From contig QANY01005060.1 in the NCBI GenBank assembly GCA_003255025.1, positions 372,001 to 436,000 on the forward strand: DNA of 64,000 nt, given 5' to 3'. This DNA comes from Datisca glomerata. Its lineage: Eukaryota; Streptophyta; Magnoliopsida; Cucurbitales; Datiscaceae. A model generated the notes under the pieces. The model made no database searches and was not told the origin of the DNA. It saw only the letters and a program-made list of their open reading frames with translations. Both the position numbers and the translations under genes were made by a program. Shown here piece after piece: positions 24,036 through 36,489 of the stretch (position 1 is its first letter; each line of letters opens with the position of its first letter).

Positions 24036-25011
24036 TCCTTAGTAAGCGGATCCACAATCATGGAGTTTATTCCGATGTGCTCTATGGATAATTGCCCACT
24101 CTGAACTCTTTCCTTAAAAACCAGGAACTTGATATCTATATACTTTGACTTTGTCGAGCTCCTTTTATTATTGGAATACAGAACTGCTGACTTATTCTCA
24201 CAAACTTGAGTAGTCTCTCAATACCGTCCAATATGCGCAACCCTGTGACCAAATTCTATAGCCATATTTCATGATTGGATGTCTCATAACATGCTATAAA
24301 CTCTGTTGCCATTGTAGAAAAGGCTATAAGTAAATTTTTAGCACTCTTCTAGGAGACAACACCTCTAACTAGCAAAAAAATATAGTCTGACGTAGATTTC
24401 ATACTATCTTGGCATCCAAAAAAATTAGAGTCAGTTATCCAATGATCTCAATCTGATCTAACATCCGATACATGAGCATGTAGTCTTTTGTTCTCTGTAA
24501 ATACTGCAAGGCCCGTTTAGCTACTTTCTAATGATCTTTGCCTGAATTGCTTAAATACATGCCTAACATCTCAATCATGTATGCAATATCTGGACGTGTA
24601 CAAACCTGAGCATGCATCAGACTCCAAACTAGTGGGGCATAAGGAATCTTTTGCATTCTTTTTCCCTCAAAATCATTCTTAAGGCATTGATTGAGACTAA
24701 ACCTGCCTCCCTTAGCCACAGGGGTATCACCTGGTTTATAGTATTGGATGTCATATCTTTTGAGAACCTTTTCTATATAGAACTTTTGTGATAATCCAAG
24801 AATACCCTGGGAAAGATCTCGATGTATTTGGATCCCTAATACAAAATAGGTGTCACCAAGATATTTTATCTCAAAATTCTTAGCTAAAAATCTCTTGGTG
24901 TCGTGCAATAAGTATATATCATTGTTGGCAAGTAAAATGTCATCCACATATAAAACCATAAAAATATGTTTGCTCCGACAGAACATATGGTATATATAAT
25001 CATCGACCAAA
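24036..25011 (-). pseudogene. Copia element 3, C-terminal RT and RNase H
   Basis: The open frame 25058-24528 carries the end of reverse transcriptase: FMVLYVDDILLANND, YLGDTYFVLGIQIHRD, LSQKFYIEKVL and PYAPLVWSLMHAQVCTRPDIA. From 24530 down to 24040, RNase H continues in broken form and ends HIGINSMIVDPLTKD, the typical copia C-terminus. The RT is cut at 25011 by element 5 (the first codons of that open frame come from element 5's LTR) and its upstream half resumes at 33479. Element 4 abuts the DPLTKD end. Confidence 0.85.
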
Positions 25012-26843
25012 TGATGGAATTTTCTATAAAGTATGGTGTAATAACTATTTATGAGCATTTAGTTATTTTTCAGACATTTTGTATGGCTAAATTTAATGAA
25101 TGAATGAAAGTTTTTCTATTAATTAAAGTGTGTTTATAATTTCTCAAATCCTAGAACTATTGTCAACGTAAGAAGAGTAAAGACTGAGGGGTCTTCCAGA
25201 CAAACTCTTCTGAAAGTTCAGAATATTATTCGCAGTCTTAGGATCGACTGGGCAATTGAATATGATTACGACTGTTAGGTAGAACCAAAGGATGTCGTTC
25301 TTGGGGCATGGGAGTGGAGACTCTAACGATTGACCTAGACATGTTATAAAATATGTTGAATAGACCAATAACCAATTAGTTTAGAGCAAATTTATTTATA
25401 TAGCTCTAAATCTAATTGTCACTATAAGGGTGTTTTTGTAATTAGTTTAATCATGAGGTGAATATGAAATTTGACTTGGTTAGTTACAATCTTTGATATA
25501 CTAAGGAATGTGTTTGAATTGTCGGACAATACATCGGTTGTTGGGATCGTGATCCAACTATATTGGAGTTGTGTGATTCACAGATACGGAAATTCGGGGT
25601 GAGATTACAAATGCAACAATATCACATTATGCTTTATTGATGGGTTTTTGAATAAACTAACCTGGCCAAGTATTCGATGAAATTAATAATTGAATAAGAC
25701 ATTGTGAATTCTTCGAGACAATTTACTGTTATGTCTTTCTTATTCCCAGTCAATAAATGAGTTAAGGAAATAATAACTAGATGGGTAAAATGATAATTTT
25801 ACATCCCGCTCTTATTATTGATATTCACAAAGGATAATATGTTAAGATATTCTGTGGATCGTAAAATAAAAGAGTTTATTTACACCAACAAAAAATGTAG
25901 CGCGCATGAATCGATAAAAAACTTGTGGCGGAAATATAGTAGAGTCGTACGATGTCATGATTAAATAGGTCAGGAATTTATGGAGTTAAATTCGCCAAGT
26001 ATTTGAATCCTATAGTTTTATTCATGTAGGTCAATTCGGTCTCAGAAGTAGCTCATGAGGACAGGAATGAAAAGCAACACTAGTTGGACCAAAAATGTGT
26101 TTTGGAGCAAGGTATATTCTCTGAACTCATATGTGATGAGTGTTGTCACTTAATTAATGAAGACCAAGTCATTAATGCTCAAATTAATTAATTGGTTATT
26201 TTCTAATTATTGAATAATTAGTAAATAAAAGAAATTAATTAATTGATGGAGATCAATTTAGTTTATCTAGGGAGATATGCAATTTTCGGTAATAGCAATT
26301 ATTAGATGGTGAATTTTTTATAATTTAACATATGGTATATGTCGAAATTCTATAATTATTATATAAGGGATGGTAATAGGGTTGCATCTCTAATCCTAAC
26401 ACAGTGTGTAATTACACAGAGCAAAAAGGAGTTTCTCTCCCTCCCGCTGCTTGCCACCGAAATCCATAGAGGAGAATGAAAGATTTGATTTTTCTTCTCC
26501 ATTTGTTTTGAGAACCCACACTCAATTCTTGATCAACATCCGATTGAGATATACTTTCGAATCCTACAAGTGGTTGTTGGTGTAAAGACTTATTTGAGTT
26601 CTACGAAGAACGAAGAACGCGAGACGACTAATAAGATTTCACCAAATCAGAATTTCTCCGATACAAGAAAGGTATAAAAGAATCCTACCTCTATTGAATA
26701 CGTTTAACTTAGTATGCATAATCGTATGTATGGTTTTAATATTTAATATGATTAAATTGGTTGATTTAAAAAAAATTATTCTTCGTCCCTGAATCGTTCG
26801 TGGTTCATTGATTTTTCCTAAAATTTTAAATCCTGATCCAGCA
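25012..26843 (+). repeat. 5' LTR of copia element 5
   Basis: An 1832-bp LTR starting TGATGGAATT (the other copy has TGTTGGAATT) and ending GATCCAGCA directly before the primer-binding site. It aligns with 32343-33473 on both sides, but about 0.7 kb of it (roughly 25790-26505) has no counterpart there. The direct repeat AATAACTAGA.GGG marks the left edge of the difference. Confidence 0.9.
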
Positions 26844-28508
26844 ATTGGTATCAGAGCTTTGGGTTCTTGATTGTGCATATTCAATTTTTAAACATATATA
26901 TCATTTGATGTTGTGATATTGGCATATTATTTTGTTTGGTAGATTCAAAGTAGTTTTTAATGTGTTTTATGAATGGATCCCGATCTATTGGCTCTAGGCG
27001 TTTTGTTTTTCAATTTCTGAATTGATGTACGCTGAAATTGAGGCATGGGATTTTATGTAATTTATTTTCTTGCAAAATTTATATTTTTTAAATTCCATAA
27101 AATCCGTCGTCGCATCGAAAAGTCACGGTCAAAAACCATCGTCGTCGCCGCAGCTGTTACATTTGTCGATCATTGTCACCGCAACTGTTACATTATGTCT
27201 GTTGTCGTGCCCTACGTGGTGACTAGGATTTGTGAAACCCTAGGCGATAACAATTAGGGTTTAGAAAACCCTGTGATGTTTCGTAAAAACTCTAGTCTCA
27301 TCTTTTACCTTTTAAATTTTGAAGTTTAGATTTTAAACAGATAAAAGATAATTATCAATTTATCCTTTTATCTTTAAAATTTTGAATTCAAAAGATAATT
27401 ATCTATTTTATCTTTTGATCTTTTAAATTTTTAATTTTAAAAAAGGATATTTAATGGGATAAATTTAATTAGGAATATAGTTTTCCTTACTTAAAGGGTT
27501 TTGATCAAAGCTTGAAAATGTCACTACACTATTGTAAAGAGTTAAAAAATTAGTGGGACTTCCTGAAGGATAATGAGACATTACAGATGTCATGAAGACT
27601 AGTATTTAAATTATTATAATTTATTTATTATTTTGTTTATGGGTTGTAATTAGAAATGAGCCAATAATAGAGAAGTTAATTTTCAATGGATGATTTATTA
27701 TTAATCTCGCATCATCATATAACATGTCATATAAAAATAGAGATATACCAATATCAAAATGTCATGTACCATGTACATGCATCATTGTAGTTTAAATTTT
27801 TAATGGGTTATAATTTAAATACAATGTAAATTTTATAAAGGTTATAAATTTTAAATTGGGATTTAAATTTTTTAAGAGTTTATAATTTTTGAAACTTGTT
27901 TTTACAAATTAATAAAGTGTTATAATTTTTTTTAAAACAACGAAAAATCTATTTTTCCCAAAACTAAATGGTAGGGTCGTTTACGTTGAAACGTTAAACT
28001 TGATTGTGGCACGAGAAATGGTTTAGAGACACCTCACTGGTCTTCTCTTCAATGATAGAAACTTGAGAATCGTGTTACTTTAAGTCATCGAGTTACTTAA
28101 AAAGCTAAAGCTTGTAATGGAAGTGGTGAGGTAGGGTCATTCCTAGATGGACTGTTAGTTTACGGTAACTTTTAAAGATAATGCGTTGGTTAAACTCTTA
28201 GACCGAAACACAATAGAATCCCTCATAGAGGCTAGTCAATGGGGCTAAGATGACCAAAACTATTGGTGATTGGTTAAGCTAGATATAGTCACATCTTGAG
28301 AAGCGTTAACCAAATGAGGAGTCTTGCTGCTAGGAGGTAGCTTGGACGTTGTCCTTAGATGAGACAAGCTATCGTTGTTGATCGTAACATCATGAAAAAA
28401 ATATTTTTTATTGAATTTTTAAATATTTAAGTATTTGCATCATGCATCATACTTTCCTAAATAATTGAGTATTTATTTACACTACTTTATTTATTATTTT
28501 CAGTAATC
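26844..28508 (+). other. Element 5 leader between primer site and gag
   Basis: About 1.7 kb of AT-rich untranslated leader. It begins with the tRNA-Met primer site and includes a short frame at 27045-27257 (70 codons, Arg/Val-rich, no known domain) over a CG-rich patch of CGTCG repeats. Several TTTAAATTTT-type repeats follow. No host gene is seen. Confidence 0.6.
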
Positions 28509-31500
28509 ATGTCGTTGTCCTCACTCTCAACTATCTTAAACACGAACAAAATTACTAGTGAAAATTATGTGGATTGGAAATGTAATCTTGATATCATGTT
28601 GACGATAGAAAAGTACAAGTCCAAGCTCACCACCCCTTATCTTCTTGAGCCTATTGATAAATTGACTCAAGAGTAAAAAGATGCTTATGCTTCTTGGCTA
28701 CATCTAGATGAGATCGTCAGGTATTACATCTTGGCTTTTGTTAGCAATGTGTTGAAACAAATGTTCGGAATTAGAACGAAACATGGAAACTGCCGTTGAT
28801 ATGATGTTAAACATCACCGAAATGTTCGGAGATCAGGGTCCTCAAGCCAAACAAAATGTTATGTGAAATTTCATGATCTGCAAGATGAAACCTGGAACTC
28901 TTGTCAGAGAACATATGATGCTAATCATTATTTATTTGAATTAGATGGAGATCATGGGTGCTGAGGTAGATGGCGAGACACAAGTTGATATGATCATTGA
29001 GACTCTGCTTGACACTTTTGAGAACTTCAAAGTTAATTATTCAATGAACAAGTTGAGGTACTTACTTCTTGAGCTGATGAAGGAACTACAAGTTGCTAAG
29101 ACCTAGATTCTGAAGGGTAAGAGGAAGACTAGAGAGGGAAGCTTTACTGAAAGTAAGTCTTCCACCTCTCGCGCCAAAAAGAAACACAAGAGAGGTCCAA
29201 AGAAGGCTAAGAAGCAGAACTTGAAAGACAAGTGTCATAATTGTGGAACCGCTGACCATTGAATACGCAACTGCCCTGACTATCTCAAGGAGTTGAGATC
29301 TAAAGGTATAGTACTTGTTACTGAGGTCTGTTATGTGGTTGACTCTGCTTTTTCATGGAATGTAGACTCTGCAGCCACTAACCATAAGACTTGACGAGGG
29401 TAAGTTCAGCTTCCGTTGGACTAGTATCGGTTGTATCCATTGGAACTATTAAATTGTCATTCTATAATAGTTTTATGGTTTTATGTGATGTTTCTTATAT
29501 CCTAGTTTTTTGGAAGAACCTTATTTCTATAGTTAGTTTAATTGACCAAGAATTCAATTTGAATTTTATTGATAAAGATATTGGTATTTTTAAAAATGAT
29601 TTCTTAATTACTACTACACATTTGATAAATAAATTATTTTACGTAAAATCAATAGTTTAAATGATATGTGACATTGAAGTAAATACTGATTTACAAAGGG
29701 ATAGTAAAAGGTTGAAGTCTGAATCAACCGATCTAACCTATTTGTAACACTTACGTCTTGGACACATCAGCCTGGACATGATTAAAAGGCTTGCAAAAGA
29801 TGGTTCATTGTAAACTTTAAGTGTAGGATCACTACTCATATATGAATCTTGTATAGAAGGTAAATTGACCAAGAGATCATTTTCAATTAAGGGTAAAAGA
29901 GTCATTCAATGCCTCAAACTCGTACATAGTTATATATGTAGGCCACTAAATATCCAAGTAAAAGGAGGTTATGAATATTTTGTAACATTCACTTATGACT
30001 ACTCATGTTTTGGACAAGTTTATCTAATGCACCAAAAACCTGAAACCTTCGAAAAGTTCAAAGAGTAAAAGGATATGGTCAAAAAGAAATTAGAGAAATA
30101 AATCAAAATGTTATGATTTGATCGTGGTGAGAGTAGTTGCTAGGAGAGTTCGAAAACTTTCTTAAGAAAGAATGCATTCTTTCTCAGCTTACAGCACCTG
30201 ACACTACAGAATAGAATGGTGTGTCAGAAAGAGGGAATCAAACTCTGTTAGATCTAGTTGGATCCATGATGAGTTACTCATCCCTCCCAGATTCGTTCTG
30301 GGAATATGCCTTGGAAGCAACAGCATACATTCTGAACCAAGTTCCATCAAAGACGGTGCCTGGTACGCCATATGAAAGATCGAATGGACGAAAGTCATCC
30401 CTAAACCACCTTGAATATGAGGATGCCCATCACATGTTCTTAAATGGAAGACATGTAAGTTTTTCAGTCGATCAAAATCATGCATGTTTGTAGGATATCC
30501 CAAGGGAATGAAGGGATATATCTTTTATAGTCCAACCGACAGGAAAACATTCGTGATCACGAATGTGCATTTTCTTGAAGAGGGCGACATAAGAAGTGTG
30601 AAGCAGAGAAGCGCTTTTGTGCTAGAGAAATTATTGAGTGGGAGGACATTTACTCTCCAATCAGGAACTGTTTCTGATTTAATAATGGAAGAATTATAGC
30701 AGGAGCTAAAGCCTAAGGATCCTCGACATAGTGGGAGGGTTGTTAGACAGCCTGACAGGTACATGTCTTTTGGAGATGCCTTAACAGCAGTCTCAGATAA
30801 GGATCATGATGAGCATGTCTCCTACTCACAGGTCATGGTTGGTCCTGAAGTAAATCTATGGCAAGAAGACATGAAGGTTTGGATACAATCAATGTACTCG
30901 AATGGAGTCTGGAAACTTGTCGATCCTCCTAAAGTGGTAAAACTCGTAGGGTGTAAATGGGTTTATAAGAAAAATAGAGGTCTGAATAGGAATGTGTAGA
31001 CATTCAAAGCTAGGCTAGTAGCCAAGGGCTATACCCAAAAAGAAGGTGTTGTCTATGAGGATACATTCTCGCTGGTGGTCATGCTTAAATCCATCTGAAT
31101 CCTTCTGTCCATTGCTGCTACCCTGGATTATGAAATCTGGAAGATGGATGTCAAGACTTCTTTTCGAAATGGAAATCTTGAAGAGTACATTTATATGGCT
31201 CAACAAGATGGGTTCATGAAGAAAGGCCAAGAGGGTAAGGTTTGCGAACTGTTAAAGTCCACTTATGGACTTAAGCAAGCGTCTCAATCGTGGAATATCA
31301 GATTCGACAAAACTGTCAAGAACTTTGGTTTTGAGTAGTTAGTGGATGAACCAACTCTGTGTGTATAAGCTGATACACGAAGGGAATGTGGTTTTTCTAG
31401 TTTTGTACGTGGACGATATCCCACCCATTGGAAATTATGTAGGAAAATTGTATGATATCAAGATTTGGCTTGCAAAGCAATTTGATATAAAGGATCTTTG

Positions 31501-32335
31501 AGAAGCTGCCTTTCTCCTAGGTATTCAGGTCTTTTGGAATTGGAAGACCAGACAATTAGTATTGTCTCAAGCATTTTATATTAATAAAGTGATAGATCGC
31601 TTCAGTATGCAAGACTCCAAGAAGGGACATCTTCTTTTCATGCATAGAGTCAGCCTCTCGAAGGAGCAGTCTCCCAAGACTCCTCAAGAAAAGGAAGACA
31701 CGAGAAAGATTTCATATGCCTCAGCTGTAAGAAGTCTCAAGTATGCGATACTTTACACTAGGCCAGACAGTTGCTACACGGTGGGCATGGTGATTCATTT
31801 CCAATCTAATCCTAGACTCGAGCATTGAAATATCGTCAAGCATATCCTTAAGTATCTTAGGAGAACAAGAAACTACATGTTTGTGTATTCAGGTGCTGGA
31901 CTGAATAGGATGGGGTATACTGATTCTGACTTCCAAGCAGACAAGGATTCTAGAAGGTCCACTTTTAGATTGGTGTTCATCTTGAATGGTGGAGCAGTTG
32001 TATGGAGAAGTATTAAGTAATCTTGCATTAATGATTCTACCATGGAAGCTGAATATCTAGTAGCTTGTGAAGCTGCAAAAGAGGTTGTATGGCTTAGAAA
32101 GTTCTTGAAGACTCTGAAAGTTGTTCCAAAAGCTGACAAGCCTATAACACTTTATTGCAATAACAGTGGGGTTGTAGTGATTAGAGACATGTTCATCGTG
32201 GAGATGTAGTAACACACATATCAATGGTCAACAACCTGGTAGATCCATTCATGAGGGATTTAAGCGGTAAAGTCTTTGATATTTATATGGAGGGCATGAG
32301 GATACGAGATTGTACAAACCTACTTTAGTTCAAGA
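28509..32335 (+). pseudogene. Element 5 gag-pol polyprotein, broken
   Basis: Gag begins at ATG 28509 (MSLSSLSTILNTNKITSENY), with the first stop near 28674. A CCHC knuckle at 29230-29275 reads KCHNCGTADH, stop, IRNC. Protease follows near 29360 (WNVDSAATNH), pre-integrase near 29750 (LRLGHISLDMIKRLA) and integrase near 29880-30500 with GYEYFVTFTYDYS and YAPDSFWEYALEA-like residues in a shifted frame. RT starts near 30880-30990 (GCKWVYKK), continues with KMDVKTSFRNGNLEEYIYM (31144) and has the catalytic LYVDD box at 31403-31417. RNase H spans 31710-32190 with GYTDSDFQADKDSRRST and TMEAEYLVACEAAKE. The order protease, integrase, RT, RNase H defines Ty1/copia. Confidence 0.9.
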
Positions 32336-32342
32336 GGGAGAT

Positions 32343-33473
32343 TGTTGGAATTATGCCCATAAAGTATGATGAAATAGCTATTTATGAGTATTTAGTTATT
32401 TCTCTGACATTTTGTATTACTGAATTTAATGAATGAATGAAAGTTTTGCTATTAATTAAAGTGTATTTATAATTTACTAAAGTCCTAGAACTATTGTCAA
32501 CGTCAGAAGAGTAAAGACTGAGGGGTCTTCCAGGCAAACTCTTCTGAAATAGTTTAGAATATTATTCACAGTCTTAGGATCGACTGAGCAATTGAATCTG
32601 ATTACGACTGTTAGGTTGAACCAAAGGATGCTGGTCTTGGGGCATGGGAGTGGAGACTCTAACGGTTTACGTAGACATGTTGTGGAACATGTTAAATATA
32701 TCAGTAAATAATTAGTTTGGAGCAAAGCCATTTATCTAGCTCTAAATCAAATTGTTACACCTATATAGGTATTTTCGTAATTACCTTAATCCTGAGATGA
32801 GTACGAAACTTGACTTAGTTAGTTACAATCTTTGATATGCCAAAAGAGTGATTTTGAATTGCCGAACAATACCTCGAGTGTTGGGATCGTGATTCAACTA
32901 TATTGGAGTTGTGTAATTCACAGATATCAAAATTTGTAGTGATTACAAATGCAACAATATCACTTTATGTTTTATTGATTGGTGTGTGAATAAATTAACT
33001 TGGTCAAGTATTCACAGAAATGAATCATTGAATAAGACATGGTGAACTGTACGAGACAATTCACTGTTATGTCTTTCTTATTCACAATCAATAAAGAAGT
33101 TAAAGAAATAATAACTAGAGGGGTTTTGAGGGCCCACACTCAATTTCTGATCAACATCCGATTGAGATATACTTCTGAATCCTATGAGTGGTTGTTGGTG
33201 TGAAGACTGATTCAAGTTCTAGGAAGAACGAAGAATAAAGAACGCGAGACAACTAATAGGATTCCACCAAATCAGAATTTCTCTGATACAAGAAATGTAT
33301 ACAATTATATCTACCTCTATTGAATATGTTTTAACTTAGTGTGCATAATCGTATGTATGGTTTTTAATATTTAATATGATTAAATTGGTTTATGTGTAAA
33401 AAAAATTAATTTTCACCCACGAACTGTTCGTGGTTTATTGATTTTTTCATAAATTTTAAAACTCAATCCAACA
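32343..33473 (+). repeat. 3' LTR of copia element 5, internally deleted
   Basis: An 1131-bp LTR, about 700 bp shorter than its partner. Shared sequence stops at AATAACTAGAGGGG (about 33120) and resumes at GAGGGCCCACACTC. Since both LTRs are normally identical at insertion, this copy probably lost its middle later. Confidence 0.9.
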
Positions 33474-35535
33474 CCAAATTCATTGTCGAGATGCTTGCTT
33501 GAGTCCATAAATGGATTTCTTAAGTTAGCAAACCATATTTTTTTGGTCCCCCGACACAAAGTTTTTCTGGTTGAGAAACGTCGTCTTTACATCCATCTTA
33601 TGTAACTCAGAATTGAAATACACCATCAATGCCATAATAATCCTAAAAGTGTATTTCGAAGAAAATGGAGATAAAGTATATTTATAGTCAATGTCATCCT
33701 TCTGTGTAAAGCATTTTGTGACAAGACGAACCTTGCATATATTCATATTACCTTTTGAATCTCTCTTGGTCTTAAAAATTCATTTGCAACCAATGGGTTT
33801 CACACCTTCTGGTAATGGGACAAGATCCCACATGTCATTATCCTTCATGGACTTTATCTCCTCATTCATGGTATCAATCCACTTCTGAGAGTTAGAACTT
33901 TTCATGGCTTGATGTAAGTTGATTAGGTCTTCTTCCATCACCCCAATATCTAACTCATGTTCTTGAAGAAATACAATTAATCATCTGGCACTACACTTCT
34001 CCTCTCTCTAGTGGATCTCCTTAATGGCATAGGTTCTTAAGGTGCTAGAATTTGTTCTTCAGGAACAATTTTTTGAATGGAAGGTTCTCCAATATTGTCT
34101 TGATATGTTGTGTCATGAGTAATGTCAGGGACGCAGTCCTGATCAATACTAATAACACATGTGAAAATATCAACATATTCCTCCTCTAAGATAAAATCCA
34201 TAATCATATTTTCCCTTACAAACTCGACACCCTCAAAGAATCGGGCATTTCCTTTCTCAAAAATTGACCTAATCGTGGGATCATAAAACTTGTACCCTCT
34301 GAATCTTTCAGAATATCCAATTAAATTACAACTCACCGTCCTTAAGTCTAGTTTCTTTTCAATAGGCCTATAAGGCCTTAGCTCAGCTGGACATCCCGAA
34401 CGTGCAAATGTTTTAGACTAGGTTTATTGTCGGTCCAAAGCTCATATGGGGTTTTGGCACTCGCTTTAGTTGGAACTCTGTTAAGGATATCCATTGCAGC
34501 CTTAAGTGCTTCACCCCAGAGTGATTCTGGTAAGATAGAATGACTAATCACACTCATCACCATGTCCTTAAGCCTACCGTTTCATCTTTCAACAACATCA
34601 TTCATAGTAGGCGAACCTGGCATAGTGTACTGTGGGACGATACCGCATTCCTCTATGAATTTAGCAAACAGTTATCGACGTGGTTCACCTTAACCATCAT
34701 ATCTGCCATAGTATTCACCACCACGCTCAGATCTGATGCTTTTGATCCTTTTGTTGAGTTGATTCTCAACTTCACCCTTAAAATTTTTTAACACGCCCAA
34801 TGACTGTGAATTTTCATAAATTAGATATATGTAGCCATACCTATAAAAATCATCTTTGAGCGTATAAAGTATTGTTAACCATTTCCAGCAATCAAAGGGA
34901 ATGGGCCATAAATGTCTGTATGTATAAGTTTTAAGACGTCCTAAGTCATGTTGGCTTCAAATCACCTTTTATTGGTTTGTTTACCCTTTATACAATTAAC
35001 ACAAACATTAAAGTCTGTGAAATCTAACAGACCGAGAATTTCATCTGGCACAAGTCTCCATATTCTCCGTCTAGAGATATGATCTAATCTCATATGCCAT
35101 AACGCAGCCGAATTCTCACTAGTTAATTTTCTTTTAGTACCTATGTACTTACTTGAACGGATTTCTTCATTGAAGTAATTGTATCAAGTAAATAAAGATT
35201 ATCGTCACTTGATAAATAACTGGAACCAAATGAATTTGAATTATGAAACAAACCAAAGTTTCCATCTCCAAATGAACAAACTTTTGTCCAAAATGGAGAC
35301 ATAAATCAAATTTCATCTAAAGATGATACAATAAATGTTTCATTATAATTCAAATAAAATCTAGTCCTTAACAATAATCTAAATTTCACTAATGCCTCAA
35401 TTTCAAGTGTCTTTCCACTACCCACATAGATGTATCTTTCAATATCAGTTGGCCTTCGGCGAATCAAGCAACCCTATATAGACACATTGATGTGAGTTAA
35501 TGTACCAGAATCTATTAACCTCAGAACAAATCAAA
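33474..35535 (-). pseudogene. Copia element 3, protease, integrase and N-terminal RT
   Basis: Upstream half of the polyprotein cut by element 5. From high to low coordinate it shows a protease-like start (DSGTLTHINVS-like, 35500), pre-integrase (MRLDHISRRRIWRL, 35070) and integrase with CVNCIKGKQTNK (35000) and IHTDIYGPFP (34940). These are followed by [23 protein letters not shown] (34563-34378, shown in part) and GYSERFRGYKFYDPT (34336 onward). RT begins in 33746-33525 with TQKDDIDYKYTLSPFSSK and LHKMDVKTTFLN, then KSIYGLKQASRQ at the cut near 33490. A small deletion in RT preceded the insertion of element 5. Gag was not found. Confidence 0.85.
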
Positions 35536-36191
35536 TTAAGAAGCACACTTTCTTAGCACGTCAAACATGATAATTGATGTATCACTTCTTCCTAAAATTT
35601 TAAAATTTTACTTTAATTAATAATTCATAAAATTAATCCTAAGGCTTCACCCACAGTCTTCTCAATTTTTTTTAAAACTATATTGCAGCTGTGGGTCGAA
35701 GCCCACAGTTGTTCCTTCTCACAGGCCATAGGGTTTCTCAAACACCTTAATGAAGACTAGCGGCCAGTTGACCGTGAGTCCCTTGGCCATACGGCCGCAG
35801 CTCTCCTTCTCACCGCAGTCAGATCTGGGCATGACTCTCCCTTAGCCGTCCAAGTCAAATCTGGTCGCGGCTCTTCTTCTCACCGCAGCCAAATCTGGTA
35901 ACGGCTTACCTTAGCTATCGCGAAAAAAATGGCAGCGACTATTATTCTTACCGTGGAGTTTTTTTTACCAGCGCGGCCAGATCGTCACGACAGTCACCTG
36001 CCACAGTTAGCCACCATCACTGGCCGGCTGTCTGAATCTGATAAAAATATACTGAAAAATAATACTAAAAAAATTCTCAAATCCAATAATTTTATTAAAT
36101 TCAAGAACTCCAAATATAATCACATATAATCATAGATCTACATATATAAATCGATTCTCAATTATTCAACATGAATAGTTCTGATACCACT
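35536..36191 (-). other. Element 3 leader region with primer site
   Basis: Sequence between the protease remnant and the 5' LTR. It contains a GC-rich patch (35690-36010) with the repeated word CTTCTCACCGCAG(T/C)CA(G/A)ATCTGG. Beside the LTR lies CTGATACCA (36181-36189), the reverse of the plant tRNA-Met primer site. A gag is expected here but I could not recognise one, so it may have been deleted. Confidence 0.5.
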
Positions 36192-36489
36192 TGTTAAATA
36201 AAATCATTTTCGATATAAATTGTATCTGAAAACCCCAAGAACTCATGTTCAACACACTAAAAATCAAATAACTGTAAAACCGAAAGCGTACCTGAATTCA
36301 TGACAGTAGATCGTAATTTAGAGCTGAGCGGTTGGTCTTTCATATCTATCAGAGAGCCTATTTTGATTAAGACTCTCTGTTTTCTCTCTAACAATAGGAT
36401 ATTAGAGAGAATAGAATGGCTGCCCTTCAATCTTGTGACCTATGGACCCTAACCATTTATATTAAGATAACATATATGTTATCTCAACA
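36192..36489 (-). repeat. 5' LTR of copia element 3
   Basis: A 298-bp segment from TGTTAAATAAAATC, adjoining the primer site, to TTATCTCAACA, so on both strands it has TG...CA ends. Readable P450 codons begin at the very next base, 36490, which marks the outer edge of the element and its insertion into an exon. The partner LTR was not found to the left. Confidence 0.7.

Larger units (their letters stand above)
25012..33473 (+). mobile_element. Copia element 5, full-length LTR retrotransposon
   Basis: A plus-strand element inserted in the RT of element 3, bounded by a perfect 5-bp duplication CCAAA (25007-25011 and 33474-33478). It has a 5' LTR (25012-26843), the primer site TGGTATCAGAGC at 26846-26857, a long leader, gag-pol (28509-32335), a purine tract CAAGAGGGAGAT just before 32343, and a 3' LTR (32343-33473). 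The LTRs start TGATGG/TGTTGG and end in CA. The coding region has stops and frameshifts throughout, so it cannot move by itself. Confidence 0.95.
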
